A DNA stretch of 64,000 bases from Marinomonas lutimaris (GTDB lineage Bacteria; Pseudomonadota; Gammaproteobacteria; Pseudomonadales; Marinomonadaceae). Below are positions 55,560-64,000 of the stretch, piece after piece (position 1 is the stretch's first letter; each line of letters begins with the position of its first letter). Made by a program: the position numbers and the translations under genes. Below the pieces are notes generated by a model that was not told the origin of the DNA, ran no database searches, and saw only the letters and a program-made list of their open reading frames with translations. The stretch covers positions 1-64,000 of the forward strand of contig NZ_JAHLLW010000022.1 of assembly GCF_019426345.1 (NCBI RefSeq), given 5' to 3'.

Positions 55560-56738
55560 ATGACATTAGCAGATCGCTGGTTACTTCCTGAGGGCGTTGA
55601 TGAGGCGTTGCCTGAACAGGCCGCTAAGATCGAGCACCTTAGAAGAACTCTGCTTAATCTCCATGAAAGTTGGGGATATCACTTAGTAATACCTCCTCTT
55701 TTAGAGTATCTGGATTCCCTTCTTACGGGTGCTGGCTCAGACCTAGAAATTGAAACATTTAAAGTTATTGACCAGTTATCAGGTCGACTTTTAGGTATTC
55801 GTGCCGATTTTACATCCCAGGTTGCTCGTATCGATGCTCATTGCCTTAAAGATGATGGTGTGCAACGTTTGAGTTATTGCGGCAGTGTTTTAAGAACAAT
55901 GCCTGCTGGCTTAGATGGTACTCGTAGCCCTATTCAGTTAGGGGCTGAAATTTATGGTCATGGCGGCGTAGAAAGTGATGTTGAAGTTTTGTCTTTAATG
56001 TTGCAGACCTTGTCTACGGCCGGCTTGTCTAATCTCGTTCTTGATCTTGGGCATGTTGATGTTGTAAGTGGTGTACTTGCTGCTTGCGGTCTTAGTGCAG
56101 ATCAAGAAGGTAAGTTGATTGAGCTTTACAAGGCTAAAGATTTGCCGGAGCTTGATCGATATGTTGAAGGGCTTGATTGTTTACGCGATATTCAGAAGCA
56201 GTGGCTGGTTGGTTTGCCGCGCTTGTGTGGTGGTAAAGAAGTGTTGCTGCATGCGACAGATTTGCTTGGAGGGGTTAGTGAGTCAATTCGTGATGCGATT
56301 GTCTTGCTGCAAAAAATAAGTGATTCAATTTGTCAGCGTTTTCCTAAGGTTGGATTGCATTTCGATCTGAGTGATTTGGTTTCTTACAGTTACCATACTG
56401 GTGTTGTTTTTGCTGCTTACGTTCCTGGTCATGGTAATGCAATTGCTCGTGGCGGACGTTATAACAATATTGGGCAAGTGTTTGGTCGGTCTCGTCCGGC
56501 TACGGGTTTTAGTACGGATGTGAAAGCCTTGGTTGCTTTGACTGATATTGTGGTCAATAAGCCAAAAACTGTTCTGTCGCCAATTTGCTCAAGTGATGAG
56601 CTTTGGCAGAAAGCGAATTCCTTACGCGCTGAGGGATATCGAGTGATAGAGGTCTTGGACGACATTTACGCTGGAGATGCTGATTTTAAGCTGGAATTTG
56701 TTGATGAAGCTTGGCAGTTGATGCCGGTTCAGAGCTAG
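55560..56738 (+). CDS. hisZ: ATP phosphoribosyltransferase regulatory subunit HisZ
   Basis: This is a 392-residue class II aminoacyl-tRNA-synthetase paralogue that activates the short-form HisG in histidine synthesis. It shows LLEYLDSLLTGAG, an RADFTSQVARIDA motif-2-like segment, and ARGGRYNNIGQVFGRSRPATGFS near residue 300. It lacks the C-terminal anticodon-binding domain of HisRS, so it is not HisS. No hisG lies nearby; the placement before purA is normal in this lineage. Confidence 0.93.
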   Translation: MTLADRWLLPEGVDEALPEQAAKIEHLRRTLLNLHESWGYHLVIPPLLEYLDSLLTGAGSDLEIETFKVIDQLSGRLLGIRADFTSQVARIDAHCLKDDGVQRLSYCGSVLRTMPAGLDGTRSPIQLGAEIYGHGGVESDVEVLSLMLQTLSTAGLSNLVLDLGHVDVVSGVLAACGLSADQEGKLIELYKAKDLPELDRYVEGLDCLRDIQKQWLVGLPRLCGGKEVLLHATDLLGGVSESIRDAIVLLQKISDSICQRFPKVGLHFDLSDLVSYSYHTGVVFAAYVPGHGNAIARGGRYNNIGQVFGRSRPATGFSTDVKALVALTDIVVNKPKTVLSPICSSDELWQKANSLRAEGYRVIEVLDDIYAGDADFKLEFVDEAWQLMPVQS

Positions 56739-56761
56739 ACTTTTCTTTAAGAACTATCTAA

Positions 56762-58075
<1,314 letters not shown>

Positions 58076-58102
58076 ATCCTATTTACTGGGTGTGTTGTTA
58101 GG

Positions 58103-58129
58103 AAAAAGCCGCTTATTGCGGCTTTTTTT
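58103..58129 (+). terminator. Terminator of purA
   Basis: AAAAAGCCGC (58103-58112) and GCGGCTTTTTTT (58118-58129) form a strong stem and T-run. Confidence 0.92.
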
Positions 58130-58284
58130 GTTTTTATGGGTAGCTAAGTTCATCATATTAGTATTCTTTGTAAATAGAGTGAAAAGAGGGGGAGGAGTTT
58201 GTCTGGCGCTAGGGTAATATTTACAATTGAAATTAAGGCGATATAACTGCCTGCTAAATAATGAAAAAATGAGAGGAAATATTT

Positions 58285-58983
58285 ATGGTTAAGTTATTGC
58301 TTGCTGATGATGATGCTCGTTTGTCGGATTTAATTAAAGAATACTTTGATGGCGAGGGTTATGAAGTAGCGCATGCTTGGAATGGTCGTGAAGCATTAGA
58401 GCTTATGGCTGCTGATATGCCTGATATTGTTATTCTCGATGTTATGATGCCGGAATTAGATGGATTTGAAACTTTAAAGCAGATCCGTAATAAAAGCTCA
58501 GTGCCTGTTATTATGTTAACGGCAAAGGGTGATGATATTGATCGTATCCTTGGTTTGGAAATGGGGGCAGATGATTATTTGTCTAAGCCATTTAATCCAC
58601 GAGAATTGTTGGCTCGAATTAAAGCGATTTTGCGTCGAGCTAGTCAGGAGCGTGAGGATGATCCAACTGCTGATATAGATCTCTCAGGTGTATTGCTACG
58701 CCGTAAAGATCGTACCGTGTATTTGGAAGGCGAGTTGGTTGAATTGACTACGTCTGAATATACTTTGTTAGAGTGTATGTTGATGGCACCAGGTCAGGTA
58801 TTAACGAAGCAGGAGCTTTCTGAGAAGGCTTTGGGTCGTAAGCTGACTATGTATGATCGTAGTTTGGATATGCATATTAGTAATCTGCGTAAAAAAATTG
58901 GCAATTTAGAAAATGGTGATCCTCGAATCAAAACCGTTCGTGGTGTAGGCTATATTTTTGTGTCAAATGAGCAAGGTGCTTAG
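58285..58983 (+). CDS. cpxR: CpxR-like response regulator
   Basis: This 232-residue OmpR-family regulator has phosphoacceptor Asp52 in LDVMMPELDG. The DNA-binding domain has KLTMYDRSLDMHISNLRKKIG, which closely follows CpxR. In the Cpx system it answers envelope stress. It starts at an ATG with gaggaa ahead and is separated from the kinase gene by six bases. The name is by similarity. Confidence 0.85.
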   Translation: MVKLLLADDDARLSDLIKEYFDGEGYEVAHAWNGREALELMAADMPDIVILDVMMPELDGFETLKQIRNKSSVPVIMLTAKGDDIDRILGLEMGADDYLSKPFNPRELLARIKAILRRASQEREDDPTADIDLSGVLLRRKDRTVYLEGELVELTTSEYTLLECMLMAPGQVLTKQELSEKALGRKLTMYDRSLDMHISNLRKKIGNLENGDPRIKTVRGVGYIFVSNEQGA

Positions 58984-58989
58984 TTTTTT

Positions 58990-60297
58990 ATGAAAAATAC
59001 TTTTCTACGTGTGTTTCTGGTGGTGTTACTGTCCAACATTGTTGTGGTTAGTGTTGGTTTAGGGATGGTTCAGTTTATCCAGAAACGTAATCAGGTATCG
59101 GCTGATTTACTGGGAGATGTTGGTGTTCAGTTGGTAGCTGGGTATGAAAAGTTTGGTATTACTTCTTTGCAAGAAGAAACAAAAAAGGCTGAGAAGCGCT
59201 TGTCTGGCACCATTTATCTTTATCAAGAAAATGGCCGTCCTCTTTTAAAGCCGTTGCCTCGTAATTTTAGAGAGCAAAATACACCGAGTGTAACCAGTCG
59301 GCCTGCAGCAGATTTTTTGCACAGTCAGTTTATTCAGGTTATAGGTGGGAATAATGTTCAGTATTTGCTGATTTTTAAACCAAATCCTGAAATTAGCTCT
59401 CTTGCTCCTGAGGCGGTAGTGGGGTTCTCTTTATTGGGTTTGCTGGTGTCTAGTGGTGTCTTAGCTTACTGGTTGCTAGGGCCTCTGTTGAAGTTGCAGC
59501 GAGTGGCTAGGTCTTTTGGTCAAGGTGATATGACTGCTAGGGTTGAAAGTAAGTTGGCCCGAAGGAGTGATGCTGTCGGTAAGCTAGCTCGTGAGTTTAA
59601 TGAAATGGCGGTTAGGATTGATACCTTACTATCATCGAAAGAGCGGCTTATGCGAGATGTGTCTCATGAATTAAGGACGCCACTAGCAAGGATTGAGGTG
59701 GCGCTCACTATTGCAGAGGATAAGTATGCAACGGAGGCGCAAAAAGGTTATTTAAACCGTATTCGCACGGAGCTTCATGAGTTGGATGAACTTATCGGTC
59801 AGGTGCTTACTTTGAGTCGGCTCGAAGCTGCATCTCTTATCAAAGAGGAGATGCCTCTTCAGGAGTGGCTTGATGATATCGTGGCTGATGTCAGTTTTGA
59901 GAGTCAGTTGAAGGGTATTTCCGTATCTAAGGTGGGTCGTGTTCCAAAAACTATATTGGGTGACCCTCTTCAGTTGCGTCATGCCATTGAGAATGTGCTT
60001 CGTAATGCCTGCTTTTATGCGGGTTGTAATGGTGTTATTGAGCTCGAAACTCAAGAAAAGGCTGGAACGGCTTTTATCTATGTGCGCGATAATGGGCCTG
60101 GCGTTTCTGACGATAAACTAGAGAAAATCTTTCATGCATTTTATCGGTCGTCAGAAGCAAGGGAGGCAAATAGCGGAGGTTTTGGTGTGGGGCTTACTAT
60201 CTCTCAGCGTATCATTCGGGCTCATAAGGGGCAGATAACAGCTAAGAATCGCGATGAGGGTGGTCTTGAAGTGTGCTTTGAGTTGCCTGTTGCTTGA
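58990..60297 (+). CDS. cpxA: CpxA-like sensor histidine kinase
   Basis: This 435-residue inner-membrane kinase has helices at about residues 8-28 and 143-165 around a periplasmic sensor. A HAMP domain (about 165-215) precedes His226 in MRDVSHELRTPL. The ATPase domain has an N box (ENVLRNACFY), a G1 box (DNGPGV) and a G2 box (GFGVGLTIS). The pairing with a CpxR-like regulator supports the name; the sensor domain itself is divergent. Confidence 0.85.
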   Translation: MKNTFLRVFLVVLLSNIVVVSVGLGMVQFIQKRNQVSADLLGDVGVQLVAGYEKFGITSLQEETKKAEKRLSGTIYLYQENGRPLLKPLPRNFREQNTPSVTSRPAADFLHSQFIQVIGGNNVQYLLIFKPNPEISSLAPEAVVGFSLLGLLVSSGVLAYWLLGPLLKLQRVARSFGQGDMTARVESKLARRSDAVGKLAREFNEMAVRIDTLLSSKERLMRDVSHELRTPLARIEVALTIAEDKYATEAQKGYLNRIRTELHELDELIGQVLTLSRLEAASLIKEEMPLQEWLDDIVADVSFESQLKGISVSKVGRVPKTILGDPLQLRHAIENVLRNACFYAGCNGVIELETQEKAGTAFIYVRDNGPGVSDDKLEKIFHAFYRSSEAREANSGGFGVGLTISQRIIRAHKGQITAKNRDEGGLEVCFELPVA

Positions 60298-60354
60298 TTT
60301 TTAGCCTCATTTTTTTTGAATCTGCGATAAAATTTTCTGCTTTCGAGAAAGCGC

Positions 60355-60383
60355 TTGTTATTGTCTCTATAGATAAGTAATAT
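60355..60383 (+). promoter_or_regulatory. rnpB promoter
   Basis: TTGTTA (60355-60360) and TAATAT (60378-60383) are separated by 17 bases, and the RNA begins about seven bases downstream. A strong sigma-70 match. Confidence 0.75.
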
Positions 60384-60390
60384 GCGCCTC

Positions 60391-60737
60391 GCAAGTTGGC
60401 TAGGCAGTCGCCGCTCAATTTATTGGGGGGAGGAAAGTCCGGGCTTCGCAGGGTAAAGTGCCAGGTAACGCCTGGGGGGCGTGAGCCTACGGAAAGTGCA
60501 GCAGAAAATACACCGCCTAAGCAGTTTACTGCCGGTAAGGTTGAAATGGTGCGGTAAGAGCGCACCGCGCGACTGGCAACAGTTCGTGGCTAGGTAAACC
60601 CCACTTGAAGCAAGACCAAATAGGAACTCTTTGGCGTGACCCGCGCTGAGTTCGGGTAGGTTGCTAAAGACGTGCAGTGATGTACGTATTAGATGAATGA
60701 CTGTCCACGACAGAACCCGGCTTATCGGCCAACTTGC
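60391..60737 (+). ncRNA. rnpB: RNase P RNA (class A)
   Basis: This roughly 347-base RNA is the catalytic subunit that matures tRNA 5' ends. Its ends pair (GCAAGTTGGC at 60391 with GCCAACTTGC at 60728). Conserved cores are present: GGCAGTCGCCGC near the start, GAGGAAAGTCCGGGC, GCCAGGTAACGCCTGG, GGTGCGGTAAGAGCGCACCGCGC and the closing AGATGAATGACTGTCC. A T-run follows the 3' end as terminator. Located between the kinase gene and mraZ. Confidence 0.97.
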
Positions 60738-61056
60738 AATTTTTTTCCTCAGTGTTTTACCTGTTTCTTTATTTCATAAGTACCATTATAGATGGTGATT
60801 TATGTTTTATCCCATTTCGATATCTTCTACTTCTACTTTTATCTCTTATTTGTGCTTGCTGCTGTAAGCGGCTTTCTTTTGTCTAAAAAGTGTCGTTTTG
60901 TGTTTTCTTTTCTCTTTTAGCCTCTCTATTTCTCTGCTTTTTGCTCCTTTACAAAATCATTGCATCTATTTTTGCCTATTTGGTTGGTTTTTTTTTACTC
61001 TTTTTCATAAATAGTGTTAAATTGTGGGATAAAGTGTCGATAAGTGGGATATGGCA
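60738..61056 (+). promoter_or_regulatory. Leader of the division and cell-wall cluster with MraZ repeats
   Basis: This 319-base gap without a convincing gene is strongly pyrimidine-rich on the plus strand. Near its end TGGGA occurs at 61025 and 61045 with a degenerate copy (TGTCG) at 61035, all in 10-base phase. That is the array MraZ binds to repress its own operon; a further TGGGA lies at 61065 inside mraZ. A possible promoter is TTGGTT (60984) and TAAATA (61008) with an 18-base spacer. Confidence 0.65.
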
Positions 61057-61512
61057 ATGTTTCGTGGGATTCATCAGGTGAGTGTAGATGTGAAGGGGCG
61101 AATGTCGCTTCCGGCACGCTTGCGCGATGATCTTGCCCAATATGACGACGATGGGGTGGTTGTGACCATTGATCCTGTTTCTCGATGCCTGCTGCTTTAT
61201 CCCTTGTCTGAGTGGGAAATAATTCAGCAAAAATTAGATAAATTGCCAACGTTTCAGCCACAGGCTCGGCGCTTACAGCGTCTTTTGGTTGGCCATGCTA
61301 CTGATTTGGAAGTGGATAAAGCAGGACGAATTTTGTTGCCTGCGCCGCTGCGTGAATTTGCTCGGTTGGATAAAAAATTAACGATTCTTGGTCAGGGTAA
61401 AAAGCTAGAGATCTGGAGCCAAGAAGAGTGGGAAGCGCAGCGCGAAGATTATTTGTCCCAAGATGCTCTTGAGGACTTACAAACTGAAACCATGATGGAT
61501 ATTTCTTTATGA
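61057..61512 (+). CDS. mraZ: Transcriptional regulator MraZ
   Basis: This 151-residue protein has two AbrB-like repeats, each with a DxKGR/DxAGR-type motif (VDVKGRMSLPARLR and VDKAGRILLPAPLR). It forms rings that bind TGGGN repeats upstream and repress the division cluster. I chose the ATG at 61057 because it gives the conserved MFRG start; an in-frame ATG lies six bases earlier. The stop overlaps rsmH. Confidence 0.95.
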   Translation: MFRGIHQVSVDVKGRMSLPARLRDDLAQYDDDGVVVTIDPVSRCLLLYPLSEWEIIQQKLDKLPTFQPQARRLQRLLVGHATDLEVDKAGRILLPAPLREFARLDKKLTILGQGKKLEIWSQEEWEAQREDYLSQDALEDLQTETMMDISL

Positions 61513-62447
61513 CAAAGACGATGGCAGAACACATAAGCGTAATGCTTAATGAGTCCGTCGATATGCTAGTAACCGATACCAATGGCCTGTATGTCGATGG
61601 GACTTTTGGTCGTGGTGGGCATACTCGTTTGGTTTTGGATCGATTAGATAAAGGTCGTTTGCTTGGTTTCGATAAAGACCCAGTGGCGATTGGCTATGGC
61701 AAGTTACTAGAACAAGAAGATTCCCGTTTCTCTATTGTTCAAGACAGTTTTGCCAATATGGCTGAACATATTTCTGATGTGTTTGGTGTCGATAAAGTTG
61801 ATGGTGTGATGATGGATTTGGGTGTGTCTTCACCTCAGATTGATGACGCTGAACGTGGCTTTAGTTTTATGAATGACGGTCCGCTCGATATGCGGATGAA
61901 TCCAGATAAGGGTATAAGCGCAGCGCAGTGGGTTGCTACTGTTAGTGAAAAGGATATGGCTGATGTGATGTATCAGTATGGCGAGGAGAGATTTTCTCGT
62001 CGTATTGCAAAAGCTATCTGTGAATATCGCTCTCATACTCCAATTCTAACAACGCTTCAGCTTTCAAAAATTATCGCTGAAGCGAATCCTGCTTGGGAGA
62101 AAGGTAAGAACCCAGCTACTCGTGCATTTCAAGGTATTCGAATTCATATCAATAATGAATTAGGTGATTTAGAAGTTGGTCTTGATGCGGCTGCTGAGGC
62201 TCTAAAAGTTGGTGGTCGATTAGCGGTTATTAGCTTCCATTCTCTTGAAGATCGAATTGTTAAGCGCTTTATGAAATTGAAAGCAAAAGGGCCGGAATTG
62301 CCGAGACACTTGCCAATTCGAAATGCACATCTTGATATCAAGTTTAAGACAATAGGTAAAGCGATCAAGCCATCTCAATCCGAAGTGAGTGAGAATGTGC
62401 GCTCTCGTAGTGCTGTTCTACGCGTTTTGGAGCGTGTCGGTGATTAA
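61509..62447 (+). CDS. rsmH: 16S rRNA m4C1402 methyltransferase RsmH
   Basis: This 312-residue AdoMet-dependent enzyme N4-methylates C1402. GLYVDGTFGRGGHTRLVLD (about residues 26-44) is the AdoMet loop; MMDLGVSSPQIDDAERGFSF and ISFHSLEDRIVKRFM are conserved. It overlaps mraZ by four bases and ftsL by eight. Confidence 0.97.
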   Translation: MTKTMAEHISVMLNESVDMLVTDTNGLYVDGTFGRGGHTRLVLDRLDKGRLLGFDKDPVAIGYGKLLEQEDSRFSIVQDSFANMAEHISDVFGVDKVDGVMMDLGVSSPQIDDAERGFSFMNDGPLDMRMNPDKGISAAQWVATVSEKDMADVMYQYGEERFSRRIAKAICEYRSHTPILTTLQLSKIIAEANPAWEKGKNPATRAFQGIRIHINNELGDLEVGLDAAAEALKVGGRLAVISFHSLEDRIVKRFMKLKAKGPELPRHLPIRNAHLDIKFKTIGKAIKPSQSEVSENVRSRSAVLRVLERVGD

Positions 62448-62718
62448 GGCGCGCTTTTCACCGTCAGTATTTGCTGTCGGTGTTGTGTTTTTGGCAGCCG
62501 TTTCTATTGCTGTCGTGATACAGGTTTACGATTTTAGAAAAGACTTCTCTTACCTTCAAACATTGAAGCAAGACGAAGTGGATTATGAAGTGAAATGGGG
62601 ACAGTTGCTTCTTGAACAAAGTGCGCTAACCCAGCCGAGTCGCTTAGAGCAGGCGGCTATTAAAGATTTAAATATGCATGCACCCTCTCAGGATGAATTG
62701 ATAATAGTGAAACCATGA
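62440..62718 (+). CDS. ftsL: Cell division protein FtsL
   Basis: This 92-residue bitopic divisome protein has one helix (about residues 8-26, SVFAVGVVFLAAVSIAVVI) and a periplasmic leucine-zipper-like coil. It ends with DLNMHAPSQDELIIV, which fits the family's C-terminus. I chose the GTG at 62440, with GGAG seven bases ahead; the GTG at 62434 is too close to it. It overlaps rsmH at its start and ftsI at its stop (ATGA). Confidence 0.9.
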   Translation: MIKARFSPSVFAVGVVFLAAVSIAVVIQVYDFRKDFSYLQTLKQDEVDYEVKWGQLLLEQSALTQPSRLEQAAIKDLNMHAPSQDELIIVKP

Positions 62719-64000
62719 GTATTGATAACAGTGTTCACACCCCAGGAAAATGGCGCTTTAGATTTGTCTATGGCGTCGCTTTGTTATTGTTTCTTATTGC
62801 AGGTGGTCGACTTTTCTATTTGACCGTGGTTGATAAGGCATTTTTACAAAACCAAGGCGAGATTCGGGCTGTACGGACTGAGGCTATTCCGGCAACTCGT
62901 GGCATGATCCTAGATCGTCGCGGAGAGCCTTTAGCTGTTAGTACGCCGACTTGGACTATTATTGCCAATCCAAGAGCCTTGTGGAAGCTTCCACGCGATC
63001 CTTCTCTAAATATTGGTCCAGAACAAGAGATTAAACGTCTGGCTGAAGTTATGGGGGTTGGTCGTGCTTGGTTGCAAGAGCGATTCGAAGCCAATAAAAC
63101 TCGCTCTTTTATGTACTTGCGTCGTCAAATTCCACCTCATGAAGCGGATGCTATCATGGCGGCTAAAGTTGTTGGTGTTAGTAAAACCAAAGAATACAAG
63201 CGTTTCTATCCTGCTGGTGAAGTGGCGTCTCATGTTGTTGGTTTTACTAATATTGATGATAAAGGTCAAGAGGGGATGGAGCTTGCTTATGATCAAGCGT
63301 TAGAGGGGCGGCCTGGTCGTCGAAGCTATGTGAAAGATCTTTCTGGCAATATCATTCGAGGTGTTGGCGTTGAAGAGGCTGAGCACCCGGGAGAGAATAT
63401 TGAGTTAAGTATCGACCTTAGGTTGCAGTATTTGGCTTATCGAGAGCTTAAAGCGGCAGTGACTGAGCATCGAGCTACATCTGCGTCGGCAGTGATTTTG
63501 GATGTTAAAACGGGTGAAATTTTGGCGATGGTGAATCAGCCATCCTATAATCCGAATGATCGTTCTAAATTAGAGTATGAGGAGCTACGTAATCGCGCGG
63601 TGATTGATTTGTTTGAGCCGGGTTCTACTATGAAGCCGTTTACTATTTCGGCAGCGCTAATGTCTGGTCAATATACAACGGAAACAACGATTGATACTTC
63701 TCCAGGTTATTTGCGTTTTGGTCGCTTTACTATTCGTGATGCTGCCAATTACGGTGTGATTGATTTTGAAAAGTTACTTATTAAGTCAAGTAACGTAGGG
63801 GCATCGAAAATTGCCTTATCGCTTCCTCAAGATGCGGTTTGGAATATGGATTACGAGTTGGGCATTGGTTCGCCAGTTGGAATTGGTTTCCCTGGGGAGG
63901 CCTCTGGTGTTCTTCCATCACATCCTAAATGGCATCCATCAGAGATTGCTACTTTGTCGTATGGTTATGGTTTATCTGTTTCAACATTGCAATTAGCTCA
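62715..64000 (+). CDS. ftsI: Peptidoglycan D,D-transpeptidase FtsI (PBP3), partial
   Basis: This is the septal cell-wall transpeptidase. The first 428 residues are present and the frame is open to the window edge. It has an N-terminal membrane anchor (about residues 17-38), a pedestal domain and the start of the transpeptidase domain. Nucleophile Ser304 lies in EPGSTMKPF, and SSN follows in IKSSNVG (about 357-363). The KTG motif should lie beyond 64000. It starts at the ATG overlapping the ftsL stop. Confidence 0.96.
   Translation, partial: MSIDNSVHTPGKWRFRFVYGVALLLFLIAGGRLFYLTVVDKAFLQNQGEIRAVRTEAIPATRGMILDRRGEPLAVSTPTWTIIANPRALWKLPRDPSLNIGPEQEIKRLAEVMGVGRAWLQERFEANKTRSFMYLRRQIPPHEADAIMAAKVVGVSKTKEYKRFYPAGEVASHVVGFTNIDDKGQEGMELAYDQALEGRPGRRSYVKDLSGNIIRGVGVEEAEHPGENIELSIDLRLQYLAYRELKAAVTEHRATSASAVILDVKTGEILAMVNQPSYNPNDRSKLEYEELRNRAVIDLFEPGSTMKPFTISAALMSGQYTTETTIDTSPGYLRFGRFTIRDAANYGVIDFEKLLIKSSNVGASKIALSLPQDAVWNMDYELGIGSPVGIGFPGEASGVLPSHPKWHPSEIATLSYGYGLSVSTLQLA

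Noticed and set aside
55560-56738. Histidyl-tRNA synthetase
   Set aside because: It lacks the anticodon-binding domain and complete motifs. Length and context fit HisZ.
60890-61081. 63-residue hydrophobic frame between rnpB and mraZ
   Set aside because: It is a by-product of a T-rich leader, lacks a binding site, and overlaps the start of mraZ in another frame.

Overview
The window reads as a continuous piece of a gammaproteobacterial chromosome. It is probably Marinomonas or a close relative in the Oceanospirillales: the proteins look marine-gammaproteobacterial, the genome is moderately AT-rich, and the housekeeping gene orders are the classical gamma ones (queA-tgt-yajC-secDF; tsaE-amidase-mutL-miaA-hfq-hflXKC-purA; rnpB next to mraZ-rsmH-ftsL-ftsI). 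The genus is inferred, not proven by any marker here.

Layout. 1-4865 is accessory. It holds a RelE-type toxin-antitoxin pair, then a small chromosomal integron. The integrase gene (minus strand) has a LexA box over its promoter. It is followed by an attI-like region and four cassettes whose attC sites can be read directly. One cassette encodes a SIR2-like protein, a plausible phage-defence effector. The attC between cassettes 2 and 3 has lost its R' core, so those two cassettes are probably frozen together. 4948-6274 carries a DUF1127 protein and a LysR regulator. 6570-11353 is a five-gene branched-chain-amino-acid-type ABC importer. 11490-12827 is pssA. 13007-17052 is a glycine betaine demethylation unit (gbcA, gbcB and the regulator gbdR). 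17282-18997 is a secreted family 4 polysaccharide lyase (rhamnogalacturonan lyase-like).

19089-25262 holds an envelope glycosylation set (GT-C transferase, GtrB-like GT2, GtrA-like flippase) around a two-component system and a pirin. 25350-27435 carries small redox, tautomerase, transporter and VOC genes. 27490-31414 is an alanine/glycine:cation symporter, aspartase and asparaginase operon, with a divergent XRE-type regulator and a striking hairpin between them.

32440-64000 is almost entirely core genome: tRNA-Leu(CAA), queuosine biosynthesis and Sec translocase genes, a serine hydrolase, psd, an HDOD protein, the motAB stator, rsgA, orn, a TauE/SafE permease, the tsaE-to-purA supercluster, a Cpx-like two-component system, RNase P RNA, and the start of the division and cell-wall cluster. 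ftsI runs off the right edge.

How it works together. Betaine uptake may be linked to the gbc genes, but this is unproven. Asn is converted to Asp and then to fumarate by ansA and aspA beside an amino-acid symporter. pssA and psd supply the two committed steps to phosphatidylethanolamine. The GT2, GtrA and GT-C proteins form a coherent polyprenyl-phosphate-linked sugar transfer pathway with a divergently placed regulator. The most novel material is the integron: a stress-induced integrase with a short array of poorly characterised cassettes.
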